Source: Paenibacillus whitsoniae
GTDB taxonomy: Bacteria > Bacillota > Bacilli > Paenibacillales > NBRC-103111
Direction of reading: 5' to 3'
DNA length: 64,000 bases
NCBI RefSeq assembly: GCF_003955665.1
Contig: NZ_RXHU01000075.1
Location: forward strand, 1 to 64,000
The position numbers and the translations under genes are program-made. This document shows, in pieces, positions 17,775 through 26,077 of the stretch. Below the pieces are notes generated by a model. That model was not told the origin of the DNA. It did not search any database and saw nothing but the letters and a program-made list of their open reading frames with translations. The number at the start of each line of letters is the position of its first letter. Positions within the stretch are counted from its first letter, which is position 1.

Positions 17775-18757
17775 GCTGTCATCTCTCCGTTCTCCTTCAT
17801 CTGAGGGACAAGTATGGCTTGCATCTGCCCTGTTGCACTCGCCACATGCGCATAATGAACCAACGCCTGCGTTTTGAGATAATCTTGACCGCTGGTTTCC
17901 GATTCGCGATGCTCCTGAAGCGATGCCAGAAATTCCGTCAATGTATCCGTTTCATCAATGCCGCTTAGATCCTCGACCTTGACAGCCATGTGATCACGAA
18001 TCAAGTAGATCTCCTTGTCTCTTACTTCGATTGCGCCTTCTGTGCCTTCTATGCGCCAATTGCCGCTCCATGGCGTTTCCGTGCCTTTGGATGCAATCGT
18101 GGCCTGATAGGCAGCTGTAATGCCGCCCTCCAGCTCGATAAACGCATACGCGCTTAGAACCGCGCCCTCCTCCTGCCAGCCGTTTACTGGATTGAACAAC
18201 TTCGCCTGAATCGCCGTTCCTTCCTTGCCTGTAAAATAGCGGAGCAAATCAAAATGATGAACGCCGATATCGTCAAGAATATGGACTGTATATCGCCGCT
18301 GAACGTGATGGTAGCGGTAGAACTGAATATCGAGCGAGGATATGGCGCCAATAGCTCCAGCATCAATCAGCTGCTTGGCCTTGCGAATATAAGGCATTCT
18401 CCGATAATTCTCCGCAATCATGAAAGGAAGTCGCTCCCGAGCCGCTCGCGCCACAATTTCCTTTGATTCCTGGTAATCGAAGGAGATCGGTTTTTCGCAC
18501 AGTACGGCCAGTCCGCGGTCAAAAGCGGCCGCATTCACTTTCGTATGCATCATCGGCGACGTCACATTGACGAGAAAATCCGCCTGGGTCGTCTCCAGCG
18601 CTTCTTCCAGCGACGTGTAAAACGGAAACGGATCATCCCCCATTTTGATCTTCATGGCTGGATCGACTTCTACCACCGCAGCGAGCAGCCCTCTTTCTTT
18701 CAGGCGTTTGTACCAGCTAAAACCGGCAGAACCTAAACCAACGAGTATTGCCTTCAT
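17771..18757 (-). CDS. Gfo/Idh/MocA family NAD(P)-dependent oxidoreductase
   Basis: 328 residues. The N-terminal Rossmann fold starts with AILVGLGSAGFSWYKRL (glycine motif GLGSAG) and the family motif CEKPISFD follows near residue 92. The C-terminal alpha/beta substrate domain includes DIGVHHFDLLRYFTG, which carries the histidine and aspartate used for sugar oxidation. Such enzymes oxidise or epimerise sugars and inositols, and some act in NAD-dependent glycoside cleavage (GH109/GH179-like). It lies between the beta-propeller glycosidase (15 bases upstream) and GH31 (4-base overlap), so a shared catabolic step is likely. The substrate is unknown. Confidence 0.92.
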   Translation of the reverse strand: MKAILVGLGSAGFSWYKRLKERGLLAAVVEVDPAMKIKMGDDPFPFYTSLEEALETTQADFLVNVTSPMMHTKVNAAAFDRGLAVLCEKPISFDYQESKEIVARAARERLPFMIAENYRRMPYIRKAKQLIDAGAIGAISSLDIQFYRYHHVQRRYTVHILDDIGVHHFDLLRYFTGKEGTAIQAKLFNPVNGWQEEGAVLSAYAFIELEGGITAAYQATIASKGTETPWSGNWRIEGTEGAIEVRDKEIYLIRDHMAVKVEDLSGIDETDTLTEFLASLQEHRESETSGQDYLKTQALVHYAHVASATGQMQAILVPQMKENGEMTA

Positions 18758-18772
18758 TTTCAGTCCATCCCC

Positions 18773-19804
18773 CTATGTTTGAAGTGGAATCACCATGTTC
18801 CACGTGTTCTCTGCATGGCGGAAACCGCCCGGCCCGTCCCCGACGGCCGCAAACAGGTGCGTAGCCCGGCCATTCTGAAACAGCAAAAACGGCCGCTCGA
18901 GGTTGCCCATCGTTTGTACCGTTCCGTCATCCCATTGCACCGTGCGCGAATAAGCATGCGGTTCCTCGGCCAAGCGCCAATCCAGTCCATTTGATGAAAA
19001 GGCATGAATGCCGCCATGCTTCTCTCCGCATAGCGTCCCTTCCATATCTTTGGCAATCAATTCGTAGCCATCCTCCGTTTTCCAAATAAACGGATCTTCA
19101 ATATGAAACTTGGCCGGCGGAAAAATCGGCTCTTCCGACAAGACACGGTACGGCCCCTGCCAATGATCCGCCTGAGCCGCTCCGATCGTCATCGCGCCAT
19201 GCACAATGCCTTCGTACTTGCGCGCTTTGTAGATAAGCAGCACCGAACCGTCCTCATGAATACACGGCGCCGGATTGGAGGTCAGGAAGCTGTCGAAATG
19301 TCCTGGCCGAACCGGAAGAATCGGTTGATCCATACGCTTCCACGGACCATAGACGCTCGTGGCTGTCGCCAGTCCCACTCTTTTATTCGCGCGCGCGACG
19401 ATACAGCGCGGATCGTCCAGTCCGAACCCATCGCCAGGCGTCGGCTCCATTAACGGATGTGTCGAGCCCATATAATACAGCAGATAATGGTCGCCATGCT
19501 TCGTAATATGCGGGTTATGCGTGCTGCGGCCATCCCAATATTCCGCACCTCTGGCGGGCAGAACAACCTCTTCAAACCTGTACGGCCCCTCCGGCGTATC
19601 AGATACAGCCCGTACAATCTCGGATGCAACCAGCCAGCCCGGATGCATCGGCAGCGTTTTGGGCCATCGAGAGGCAAACATGTGAAACCGTCCGTCCTCG
19701 CCTTGGATAACCGATCCGCACCATACCCAGTATCCCTCCATACGAAAACCGCCTTCGCGCGGAGCCGGAAGCATACGTTCTGCAAATCTCGCCATCACCG
19801 TCAC
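18773..19804 (-). CDS. Five-bladed beta-propeller glycosidase (GH43-like)
   Basis: About 343 residues without a signal peptide. The sequence is rich in propeller-blade motifs: SVIQGEDGRFHMFASRW, STHNPHITKHGDHYLLYYMG, TSNPAPCIHEDGSVLLIYKA and FHIEDPFIWKTEDGYELIAK, the last giving the blade acid seen in the GH32/43/62/68 superfamily. No exact family could be fixed by eye; GH43 is the nearest and GH117-like proteins are an alternative. The GTG at 19804 is a poor start; a GTG at 19798 or ATG at 19795 fits the GAGAGG site about as well. It is the first gene of the operon with the oxidoreductase and GH31, driven by a regulon box promoter at 19831-19891. Confidence 0.8.
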   Translation of the reverse strand: MTVMARFAERMLPAPREGGFRMEGYWVWCGSVIQGEDGRFHMFASRWPKTLPMHPGWLVASEIVRAVSDTPEGPYRFEEVVLPARGAEYWDGRSTHNPHITKHGDHYLLYYMGSTHPLMEPTPGDGFGLDDPRCIVARANKRVGLATATSVYGPWKRMDQPILPVRPGHFDSFLTSNPAPCIHEDGSVLLIYKARKYEGIVHGAMTIGAAQADHWQGPYRVLSEEPIFPPAKFHIEDPFIWKTEDGYELIAKDMEGTLCGEKHGGIHAFSSNGLDWRLAEEPHAYSRTVQWDDGTVQTMGNLERPFLLFQNGRATHLFAAVGDGPGGFRHAENTWNMVIPLQT

Positions 19805-19830
19805 ACACCTCTCTGTCGAATCTTGCCTTC

Positions 19831-19891
19831 ATTATAAAATATTGCAACGAATCTAGAAGGCGAATTCTTACGCTGCTATGTCTTTTTTTAC
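19831..19891 (-). promoter_or_regulatory. Regulon-box promoter of the beta-propeller glycosidase operon
   Basis: Minus strand: box 1 GTAAAAAAAGACA from 19891, box 2 GTAAGAATTC from 19871 (20 bases later), perfect -10 TATAAT from 19836 (35 bases after box 2). There is no good -35, which points to an activator. Confidence 0.7.
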
Positions 19892-19911
19892 GATTTGCGC
19901 CCAATATCAGG

Positions 19912-19942
19912 AAGAGCCCGGGCATGGATGTCCCGGGCTCTC
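19912..19942 (-). terminator. Strong hairpin after the first binding-protein gene
   Basis: GAGCCCGGG pairs with CCCGGGCTC around an eight-base loop, starting four bases past the stop codon at 19947. The T-run is short, but the stem is very GC-rich and works in either orientation. Confidence 0.65.
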
Positions 19943-19946
19943 TTCC

Positions 19947-21524
19947 TTACTTATTAATCAGGACCGCGCCTTCCTTCTTGTTCCAGCGATCCGTCGCTTC
20001 TTTAATAATTTCGTTGCCGCCCTTGCTCTTATATTCCTCGATGACCTTCGGCCAGTCCGTAATCGGCTCCTTGCCGTAAATCATTTTAATCATATGATCG
20101 ACGACCACTTTCGGCCCAACGTCAGGCTGTGGAGCGGCCAAATCCGGATATTTGGAGAATGTGCTAAGCTCCGGATAGAACCCGATGCCGGACAAACCTT
20201 CCTTCGACAGAACGTCATTGAACGCTTTAAGCGTTGCTTTGCCGTTGTCGTCAAGCTGCAGTCTCATCTTGTTGTAGGTGGAATCGTGCACGGCCCACAG
20301 CGTGCCGCTGCGCCAGCCTTCTTCATCCGTCTCTTCGGCTGTTTTCGGGAATTTGTAGTTGATGGCACCGCTGCTGTCTTTCGTGAAGGTATCGCCTTCG
20401 ATCCCTACGGAGAAGAAGGTTTCCGCTTCCGGCGTCACCATCCAGTCGAACATTTTAATGATATCCGCAGCCTTCTCAGGCTTCACATTTTTATTAATGA
20501 AGAAGGAGCGAATCACCGGGGAGTAGTAGAAATAACCACCCTTTCCTTCCGGCCCTTGCGGCGATGGAATGATATCAACTTTCGATCCAGGAACCGCTTG
20601 TTGAATCTTCGTACGGTAGCCAGGCAACCCTGATCCATTCTGCGACCAGCTGCCCGCTTTGCCAGATTCGATGCTCTTGCCGAAATCTGACGAGGAGATT
20701 GTTGCAAACTCCTTGGAGATCAAGCCCTCGTCATACATCGTTTTGTAGACGGTAAGCGCTTTTTCCATATTTTCAACATCGAAGAATTTCGGTACGACCT
20801 GGCCGTTCACAAGCTCGAACTGATCTTTGTACGGAAGAACATCGAATGCGCCGAGAATGACGTCGGCATATTTGAAGTTTTCACGCATTTGATACGGCTG
20901 CTCGACGCCCATTTTCTTGAAAGCTCTGAGAACATTCAAGAAGTCATCCACCGTTTTCGGCGGCTGAAGGCCTGCCTTCTCCAGCAAATCGGTACGAATG
21001 TACGTGCCGCGACGGGAAGGATTGCTTAAGAACTCAGGAACAGCGTAAATTTTGCCTTGATAGGACACGGTGTCCCAAGCCGCTTTCGGAATTTGCTTCA
21101 TCAAATTCGGCGCATACTTATTGAGCAAATCATCAAGCGGCATAAACACGCCGTTTTCAACGGAACCCGACATGGATTTGCTGCCTGGCCCCCCAATACT
21201 GCCAACAACATCCGGAATGTCATTGCCTGCAAACATCAAGCCGAATTTGGAATCCTCCAACACCTTGAGATCGACATCCATGTTCGTCAGCTCTTCCAGC
21301 TTCAGCACCCATTTATCCTTGTTAATATCAGGAACCCTCGTATGGTAACCTGTACTGACGGTTGTCGGAAGCACCATCGAGAACTTCGTCGGCTCTTTCT
21401 TGACGTTCGAACTGGCCGACGGCTGAGCGGACGAGCCGCTGCTCGAGCTTCCACTCGATGAACAAGCCGGAAGCACAGCAGCCGTGAGCATAACGGCCAT
21501 GGAGAGACTAAGAACTTTTTTCAT
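19947..21524 (-). CDS. LplA/YtcQ-type oligosaccharide-binding lipoprotein (copy 1)
   Basis: A 525-residue extracellular solute-binding protein with lipobox LPAC (Cys21) and a long Ser/Gly tether. Its size and motifs (YIRTDLLEKAGLQPPKTVDD, KNVKPEKAADIIKMFDWM, PITDWPKVIEEYKSKGG at the end) fit the LplA/YtcQ group, which feeds LplB/LplC-type permeases and in B. subtilis handles pectic (rhamnogalacturonan) oligosaccharides. It is a clear paralogue of the next gene (21649-23223), so the pair arose by duplication. It has its own regulon-box promoter and a perfect cre site in the leader. The permeases it serves are presumably those at 23350-25203. Ligand unknown. Confidence 0.93.
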   Translation of the reverse strand: MKKVLSLSMAVMLTAAVLPACSSSGSSSSGSSAQPSASSNVKKEPTKFSMVLPTTVSTGYHTRVPDINKDKWVLKLEELTNMDVDLKVLEDSKFGLMFAGNDIPDVVGSIGGPGSKSMSGSVENGVFMPLDDLLNKYAPNLMKQIPKAAWDTVSYQGKIYAVPEFLSNPSRRGTYIRTDLLEKAGLQPPKTVDDFLNVLRAFKKMGVEQPYQMRENFKYADVILGAFDVLPYKDQFELVNGQVVPKFFDVENMEKALTVYKTMYDEGLISKEFATISSSDFGKSIESGKAGSWSQNGSGLPGYRTKIQQAVPGSKVDIIPSPQGPEGKGGYFYYSPVIRSFFINKNVKPEKAADIIKMFDWMVTPEAETFFSVGIEGDTFTKDSSGAINYKFPKTAEETDEEGWRSGTLWAVHDSTYNKMRLQLDDNGKATLKAFNDVLSKEGLSGIGFYPELSTFSKYPDLAAPQPDVGPKVVVDHMIKMIYGKEPITDWPKVIEEYKSKGGNEIIKEATDRWNKKEGAVLINK

Positions 21525-21547
21525 ACAACCCCTGCTTTCCTTATATT

Positions 21548-21561
21548 TGAAAACGATTACA
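21548..21561. promoter_or_regulatory. cre site (CcpA) in the leader of binding-protein copy 1
   Basis: TGAAAACGATTACA fits the cre consensus TGWAANCGNTNWCA at every defined position. It lies 11 bases past the -10 (21572-21577), where bound CcpA would block initiation. Confidence 0.7.
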
Positions 21562-21571
21562 TTACATCTTT

Positions 21572-21632
21572 ATTTTAGGTTGTTTCAATAATTTTTGTAT
21601 GTAATTCCTTATGCTCGGTTGTCTTATTTTTC
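21572..21632 (-). promoter_or_regulatory. Regulon-box promoter of binding-protein copy 1
   Basis: Minus strand: box 1 GAAAAATAAGACA from 21632, box 2 ATAAGGAATTAC from 21612 (20 bases), -10 TAAAAT from 21577 (35 bases after box 2). No -35 consensus. Confidence 0.65.
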
Positions 21633-21648
21633 GATTGGCGCCTTTCCT

Positions 21649-23223
21649 TTACAACTTGCCGAGATGCAATACACCTTTCTTGGCGTTGTAACGCTCTGTT
21701 GCTTCTTTAATAATCTCGTTGCCGCCTTTGTTCTTGTACTCTTCAATCACCTTCGGCCAATCGGAGATCGGTTCTTTCCCGTATATCATTTTAATCATAT
21801 GATCAATAATGATCTTCGGAGGTGCGTCTGAGCCTGGCGATGCGGCGTCCGGGAACTTCGCATTCGCTTCGAGATCCGGCGCAAATCCGATTCCGGAGAG
21901 CCCTTCCTTCGCCAAAATTGTATCAAACGCATTCAAAATGTAAGGGCCGTTCGGGTCCGTCTGCATTTTCAACCTGTTCACGGTACTCTCATGGGCTGCA
22001 TGCAGCGTGCCTCGGAAGTCCTGCTCTTCCAGACCTTCCTTCGTGGTCGGCTCCTTATAATTGATTTTACCATCAACAACCGTATACGTATCCCCTTCAA
22101 CGCCGTAAGTGAAGAACTTGTACGCTTCATCCGAAGACATCCATTCAAAATACTTCACAATCTCCGCTGCTGTCTCCGGCTTCACGTTCTTGTTGATATA
22201 GTGCGCGCTCGTCACCGGCAAGTACATCAGATAGCCGCCTTTGCCCTCAGGCCCGATCGGCGATGGGATGACATCGACCTTGGCGCCTTGCACCGCATTT
22301 GGAATATTCGTCCGGAAGTCGTTCAAGGAGACGAGATTGGATGACCAAATGCCTACTTCTCCCGCCCGAATCGACTTGAGCCAGTCCGTTGACGAGACCG
22401 TTGCAAACTCTTTCGCCATCAAGCCTTCGTCAAGCATCGTTTTGTATACGCTTAAAGCTTTGGTCATATTCTCGACATCAAAAAATTTCGGCACAACTTG
22501 ACCGTTCACCAGCTCAAACTGCTCCTTATAGGGCAGCACGTCGTATGCGCCGAGAATCGTGTCGGCGTACTTCAGGTTTTCCCTTCCGCCGTACGGATAC
22601 TTGACTCCCATCTCTTTGAACTTGCGAAGCACGTTCAGAAACTCGTCAACGGTTTTCGGCGGTTGAAGTCCCGCTTTCTCCAGCAGATCTGTTCGAATGA
22701 ACGTTGTGCGTCGGGACGGATTGTTGAGCCAGTTCGGAATGCCGTAAATTTTGCCATTGTACGAAACCGCTTCCCAAGCTTCCTTCGGCACGTTCTTCAT
22801 CAAATTCGGCGCATTTTTCTTCAGTAGATCGTCCAGCGGCATGAACATTCCCGCTTCGACGGAGCCCGACATCGCCTTATCGGTCGCAGTACCCAAGCTC
22901 CCCACAACATCAGGAATATCGTTACTTGCAAACATGATGCCCATTTTGCTCACTTCGATGACCTTGACAGTCAAGTCCGTGTTCGTAAGCTCTTCCAATT
23001 TCTTAACCCACTTGTCGCTGTTAATGTCGACCCGGGTGTGGTAGCCCGTATTCGATGTGGTCGGAAAAGAAATCGAGAACTTCGTCGGCGGCTTTTTCGC
23101 CGCTTCCGTCGCAGCCGCCGAAGCCGGCTGCGACGAGCTTGCGGGAGAACTGGTAGAACACCCTGCCAAAACGGTACTGACGGTCAGCAATCCTGCAAGT
23201 ACGATCCCTGCTGTCTTTTTCAA
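21649..23223 (-). CDS. LplA/YtcQ-type oligosaccharide-binding lipoprotein (copy 2)
   Basis: 524 residues, lipobox LAGC (Cys22), then a Ser/Ala-rich tether. It aligns along its whole length with copy 1 (shared FIRTDLLEKAGLQPPKTVDE-like block, PYKEQFELVNGQVVPKFFDV, SDWPKVIEEYKNKGGNEI). The start is a TTG at 23223 with AAGGGG about eight bases upstream. It lies downstream of the two permease genes (23350-25203) but has its own regulon-box promoter at 23275-23336, and a cre-like 14-mer with two mismatches lies at 23256-23269. Two binding proteins for one channel suggest different oligosaccharide lengths or decorations; which ligand goes with which copy is unknown. Confidence 0.93.
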   Translation of the reverse strand: MKKTAGIVLAGLLTVSTVLAGCSTSSPASSSQPASAAATEAAKKPPTKFSISFPTTSNTGYHTRVDINSDKWVKKLEELTNTDLTVKVIEVSKMGIMFASNDIPDVVGSLGTATDKAMSGSVEAGMFMPLDDLLKKNAPNLMKNVPKEAWEAVSYNGKIYGIPNWLNNPSRRTTFIRTDLLEKAGLQPPKTVDEFLNVLRKFKEMGVKYPYGGRENLKYADTILGAYDVLPYKEQFELVNGQVVPKFFDVENMTKALSVYKTMLDEGLMAKEFATVSSTDWLKSIRAGEVGIWSSNLVSLNDFRTNIPNAVQGAKVDVIPSPIGPEGKGGYLMYLPVTSAHYINKNVKPETAAEIVKYFEWMSSDEAYKFFTYGVEGDTYTVVDGKINYKEPTTKEGLEEQDFRGTLHAAHESTVNRLKMQTDPNGPYILNAFDTILAKEGLSGIGFAPDLEANAKFPDAASPGSDAPPKIIIDHMIKMIYGKEPISDWPKVIEEYKNKGGNEIIKEATERYNAKKGVLHLGKL

Positions 23224-23274
23224 AAGGAACCCCTTCTTTCTGAGCGTAGTGTGGATGAACGCGTTTCCAAGTTC

Positions 23275-23336
23275 ATCTTACCTAGATGTCGAAAGCTTGA
23301 GGATTGGTAATTTTACGATGAACATGTATTTTTTTG
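23275..23336 (-). promoter_or_regulatory. Regulon-box promoter of binding-protein copy 2
   Basis: Minus strand: box 1 CAAAAAAATACATG from 23336, box 2 GTAAAATTACC from 23316 (20 bases), -10 TAAGAT from 23280 (36 bases after box 2). Confidence 0.65.
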
Positions 23337-23349
23337 TGTTTTATATAAA

Positions 23350-24219
23350 TTATGACTTTACTGAACCAACCATCATCCCTTGAATGAAATGCTTTTGCAG
23401 GAAGGGATATACCAGGAGAATCGGCAAGGTAGCCACGACGATAACAGCCATTTTAATCCCCTCTGGCGATAGAAACATCAGCAGCTCCGAAGTGACGTCG
23501 GACTGGCCGAACTGATCGGTGAATACAATTTCCCGTAGCCGCACCTGTAAGGGGATCCATTCCCGTACGTTGATGTAATACACGGCCTCGGCATACCGAT
23601 TCCAGTGCGCAACGGCATACATGATCCCCATTGTCGCCATGGCCGGCTTGGATAACGGAAGCACGATCTTCCACAATACACGGAACTCTCCGCACCCGTC
23701 AATTTTTGCAGAATCGAGCAGCTCGACGGGCAGGTTGACGAAGAAGGATCGCATGACGAACAAGTTAAACGAACTGATCGCCATCGGCAGCATCAACGCC
23801 CATAACGTATCCAGGAGGCCCAACTGCTTGACCAGCAAATAGTTCGGAATCAATGGTGCGCTGAAAATGAGCGTAATCAAAACCATAATCAGAATAACTT
23901 TTCGATACAAATACTCCGGTCGGGATAGCGGATAAGCAAGCGTTGTCGTCATGAACAGATTGATCAACGTCCCGAAAACTGTAATGATCACACTGTTGCG
24001 AAAGCCGGTCCAAATCGTCGGATCATTCAAAATCAGCTTATAGCTGCCTAGCGTAAAGCCAACCGGCCATATCCCTACTTTTCCGGCATTAATCGCCACG
24101 TTGTTGCTGAACGACTGTGCAATAATGTTAAGCAGGGGGAGAATCATGCTTAAGCCCAAGAGCCCAAGCAGAACAATATTTACAATATTAAAAATTTTAT
24201 GCCCTCTTGTCATAATCAT
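23350..24219 (-). CDS. LplC/YtcP-type carbohydrate ABC permease
   Basis: A 289-residue membrane permease with six hydrophobic segments. The start MTRGHKIFNIVNIVLLGLLG and the end PILLVYPFLQKHFIQGMMVG are typical of the LplC/YtcP branch. The EAA-type loop reads PVELLDSAKIDGCGEFRVLW (about 180-200). It pairs with the LplB/YteP-type permease encoded 27 bases upstream. The start has AGGAGG nine bases before ATG. Its transcription should come from the regulon-box promoter at 25247-25308. Confidence 0.93.
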   Translation of the reverse strand: MIMTRGHKIFNIVNIVLLGLLGLSMILPLLNIIAQSFSNNVAINAGKVGIWPVGFTLGSYKLILNDPTIWTGFRNSVIITVFGTLINLFMTTTLAYPLSRPEYLYRKVILIMVLITLIFSAPLIPNYLLVKQLGLLDTLWALMLPMAISSFNLFVMRSFFVNLPVELLDSAKIDGCGEFRVLWKIVLPLSKPAMATMGIMYAVAHWNRYAEAVYYINVREWIPLQVRLREIVFTDQFGQSDVTSELLMFLSPEGIKMAVIVVATLPILLVYPFLQKHFIQGMMVGSVKS

Positions 24220-24246
24220 CGGCGAAATCCTCCTGTCAATGCCGGT

Positions 24247-25203
24247 TTAATACAAGCCTTCGCCCGTTAATTTTTTGCTGAATATGTTGCTGGTCATGAT
24301 CAGCACTAAGCCGACAACGGACTTGAACAACCCAATCGCCGTCGTGTAGCTGTATTGGCGGTCAACAAGCCCCGCTCGATAAACGAAAGTATCGATAATT
24401 TCCCCATTTTGGTTATTCAATGGATTCAAGAAAACGAATACGCGTTCGAAACCGAAATCCAAAAAGTTTCCGATATGCAGCAGAAACAGGATGACGATGG
24501 TCGGCAAGATGCTTGGAAGTGTAATTGCCGTCACTTGCCTCAGCCGGCTTGCTCCATCAATCTGAGCGGCTTCGTACAAATCGGGATTAATGCCGGCCAT
24601 CGCCGCCAAATAAATAATCGTCCCCCAGCCGCTGTCCTTCCAAACGCCGGAAGCGATGAGAATCGGTCGAATATATTCATTTTCCCCAAGAAAGTAGATC
24701 GGATCGATCCCGAAGAGGCCCAGAACATGATTGACAATCCCCGTTGAAGGCGACAATACCCCGACGACGACTCCGCCGACGATAACCCAAGACAAGAAAT
24801 GCGGCATATACACCACGGTTTGAACGATACGCTTGTAAGCCATAAGGCGCAATTCATTAATCAGCAGCGCCAGTATGATCGGAACCGGAAAAGCGAAGCA
24901 TAAATCGTACAAACCGATCAGAATCGTATTTTTTAAAATCTGCAAAAACTCGGTGTACTGGAACATCCTATGAAAGTTGTCCAGCCCCACCCACGGGCTG
25001 TTCTTAATTCCTTTGAAGATGTTGTAGTTCTGAAAGGCGATCATGGAACCGAACAGCGGGATATATTTAAAGAGCAAGAAATAAATAATTCCCGGAATGG
25101 AAATAACGTAGATCGGCCAATGCTTTCGCATGAAAGCCCACTTCTGTCGTTGTGTTGAGAACGTATACATACTTCGATCGGATGCCTGAATTTTACTGGC
25201 CAT
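24247..25203 (-). CDS. LplB/YteP-type carbohydrate ABC permease
   Basis: About 318 residues, six hydrophobic segments, with the branch motifs WPIYVISIPGIIYFLLFKYI, FQNYNIFKGI and the EAA-type loop PDLYEAAQIDGASRLRQVT. It forms the heteromeric channel with the LplC/YtcP-type partner downstream. I choose the ATG at 25203 because GGAGG lies five bases before it; the longer ATG at 25224 is inside a perfect 14-base palindrome. It is the first gene of the permease unit and has a regulon-box promoter. The B. subtilis relatives carry rhamnogalacturonan-derived oligosaccharides, which suits the uronate theme here. Confidence 0.93.
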   Translation of the reverse strand: MASKIQASDRSMYTFSTQRQKWAFMRKHWPIYVISIPGIIYFLLFKYIPLFGSMIAFQNYNIFKGIKNSPWVGLDNFHRMFQYTEFLQILKNTILIGLYDLCFAFPVPIILALLINELRLMAYKRIVQTVVYMPHFLSWVIVGGVVVGVLSPSTGIVNHVLGLFGIDPIYFLGENEYIRPILIASGVWKDSGWGTIIYLAAMAGINPDLYEAAQIDGASRLRQVTAITLPSILPTIVILFLLHIGNFLDFGFERVFVFLNPLNNQNGEIIDTFVYRAGLVDRQYSYTTAIGLFKSVVGLVLIMTSNIFSKKLTGEGLY

Positions 25204-25221
25204 ATTCTCCTCCCCTTCGTG

Positions 25222-25235
25222 CATGCTGCAGCATG
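25222..25235. promoter_or_regulatory. Perfect palindrome in the leader of the permease operon
   Basis: CATGCTGCAGCATG is a perfect 14-base palindrome between the -10 (25247-25252) and the start codon at 25203. It could be an operator or an mRNA hairpin. Confidence 0.35.
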
Positions 25236-25246
25236 ATTACTTCTTC

Positions 25247-25308
25247 ATCTTACAGGGGATAGCGGGAGTCAGCGATGGTGAAACTTACTGCGAATTGTGT
25301 TTTTTTAC
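25247..25308 (-). promoter_or_regulatory. Regulon-box promoter of the permease operon
   Basis: Minus strand: box 1 GTAAAAAAACACA from 25308, box 2 GTAAGTTTCACC from 25288 (20 bases), -10 TAAGAT from 25252 (36 bases after box 2). This copy has the clearest direct repeat. Confidence 0.7.
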
Positions 25309-25319
25309 GATCAAGGAAA

Positions 25320-26070
25320 GGGCATTCATTCCGCTTCAAAAATATACGGCTCCGCAGTCCTTTCAAGGACGGGAGCGTTTGCGAACGGTATAGAGCGCTT
25401 CGCGGAGGTACTTGCCGAGCAACTGCTTAGCTCGCTATCTCCATGATCGGCAGTCTAACGGTGCAAGAGCGGTTATATCAGGGGAAACGGGGGGAAAGAT
25501 TGGCTAACTATCAGGGGGCTGTGGAGGTGGAGAGCGGTGGGCGCAGGAATTCCTGCGAAAATGCTGGAATTTTTCACACAAGAGGCGTTTTTTCCAAAAT
25601 GCCTGCGATAAAGCAGGTTTTTGGAGCTGAGTCCGCTCGAAAAGAGGGTCTCACCAAAAATTCCTGCTGATTCGCAGGAATTGGATCCAAACAGGGGAGG
25701 ATGGAGGGAATTTCCTGCTTTTTTGCAGCTTTGGAGGCCGTAACTGGCCCGCGATCTTGCGAGCTGTTTCTTGCGGGTCTAGCACCTCATCGCTAACGGG
25801 TGCCCTAGCGCTTATTTGGCGCCAAACGTCACTTTTCCAAGGCTAACGGTTGCAGCAGCTGCTATTTGGGCCAAATCGGCCAGATTTCGCAGGTTTTTGA
25901 GCAAATAAGCGCCGTGGCAACCGTCACATCTTCCCGTTCGATATAACAAGTCAGAAGCTTGCTCCCTCTTCTCTCCCCCCTATCACTCAGGACAAATTTG
26001 CCATTTCCGTTTCGTTCGGAGGGAGGGACTTCAACTTTTCCCATAAAATTGGATGCGTTGCAGGGCAAGT
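25320..26070. repeat. Gene-free region built of short interspersed repeats
   Basis: No convincing gene. Part one (about 25545-25740) has four imperfect hairpins built on TTCCTGC / GCAGGAA, spaced about 50-55 bases (near 25549, 25600, 25658 and 25711); the third (AATTCCTGC, six bases, GCAGGAATT) is perfect. Part two (about 25790-25925) has three copies of a unit of about 35 bases with core AACGG-TGC-GC-TATTTG: two direct (about 25793 and 25843) and one inverted (about 25890-25925, read as ACGGTTGCCACGGCGCTTAT on the minus strand). These look like dispersed intergenic repeat families rather than a CRISPR array. Confidence 0.6.
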
Positions 26071-26077
26071 TTAGGCG

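Noticed and set aside
19878-20633. Plus-strand frame of 251 codons
   Set aside because: It lies opposite the lipoprotein gene 19947-21524, which has a clear signal peptide and family motifs; the plus-strand product has no domain and is a shadow.
25443-25670. Plus-strand frame of 75 codons in the repeat region
   Set aside because: It runs through the interspersed hairpins, has no clear ribosome binding site or family, and is most likely chance.
25545-25740. Possible CRISPR array because of regularly spaced hairpins
   Set aside because: The units are imperfect palindromes with diverged sequence, the spacing varies, spacers are not of constant length, and no cas gene is nearby.
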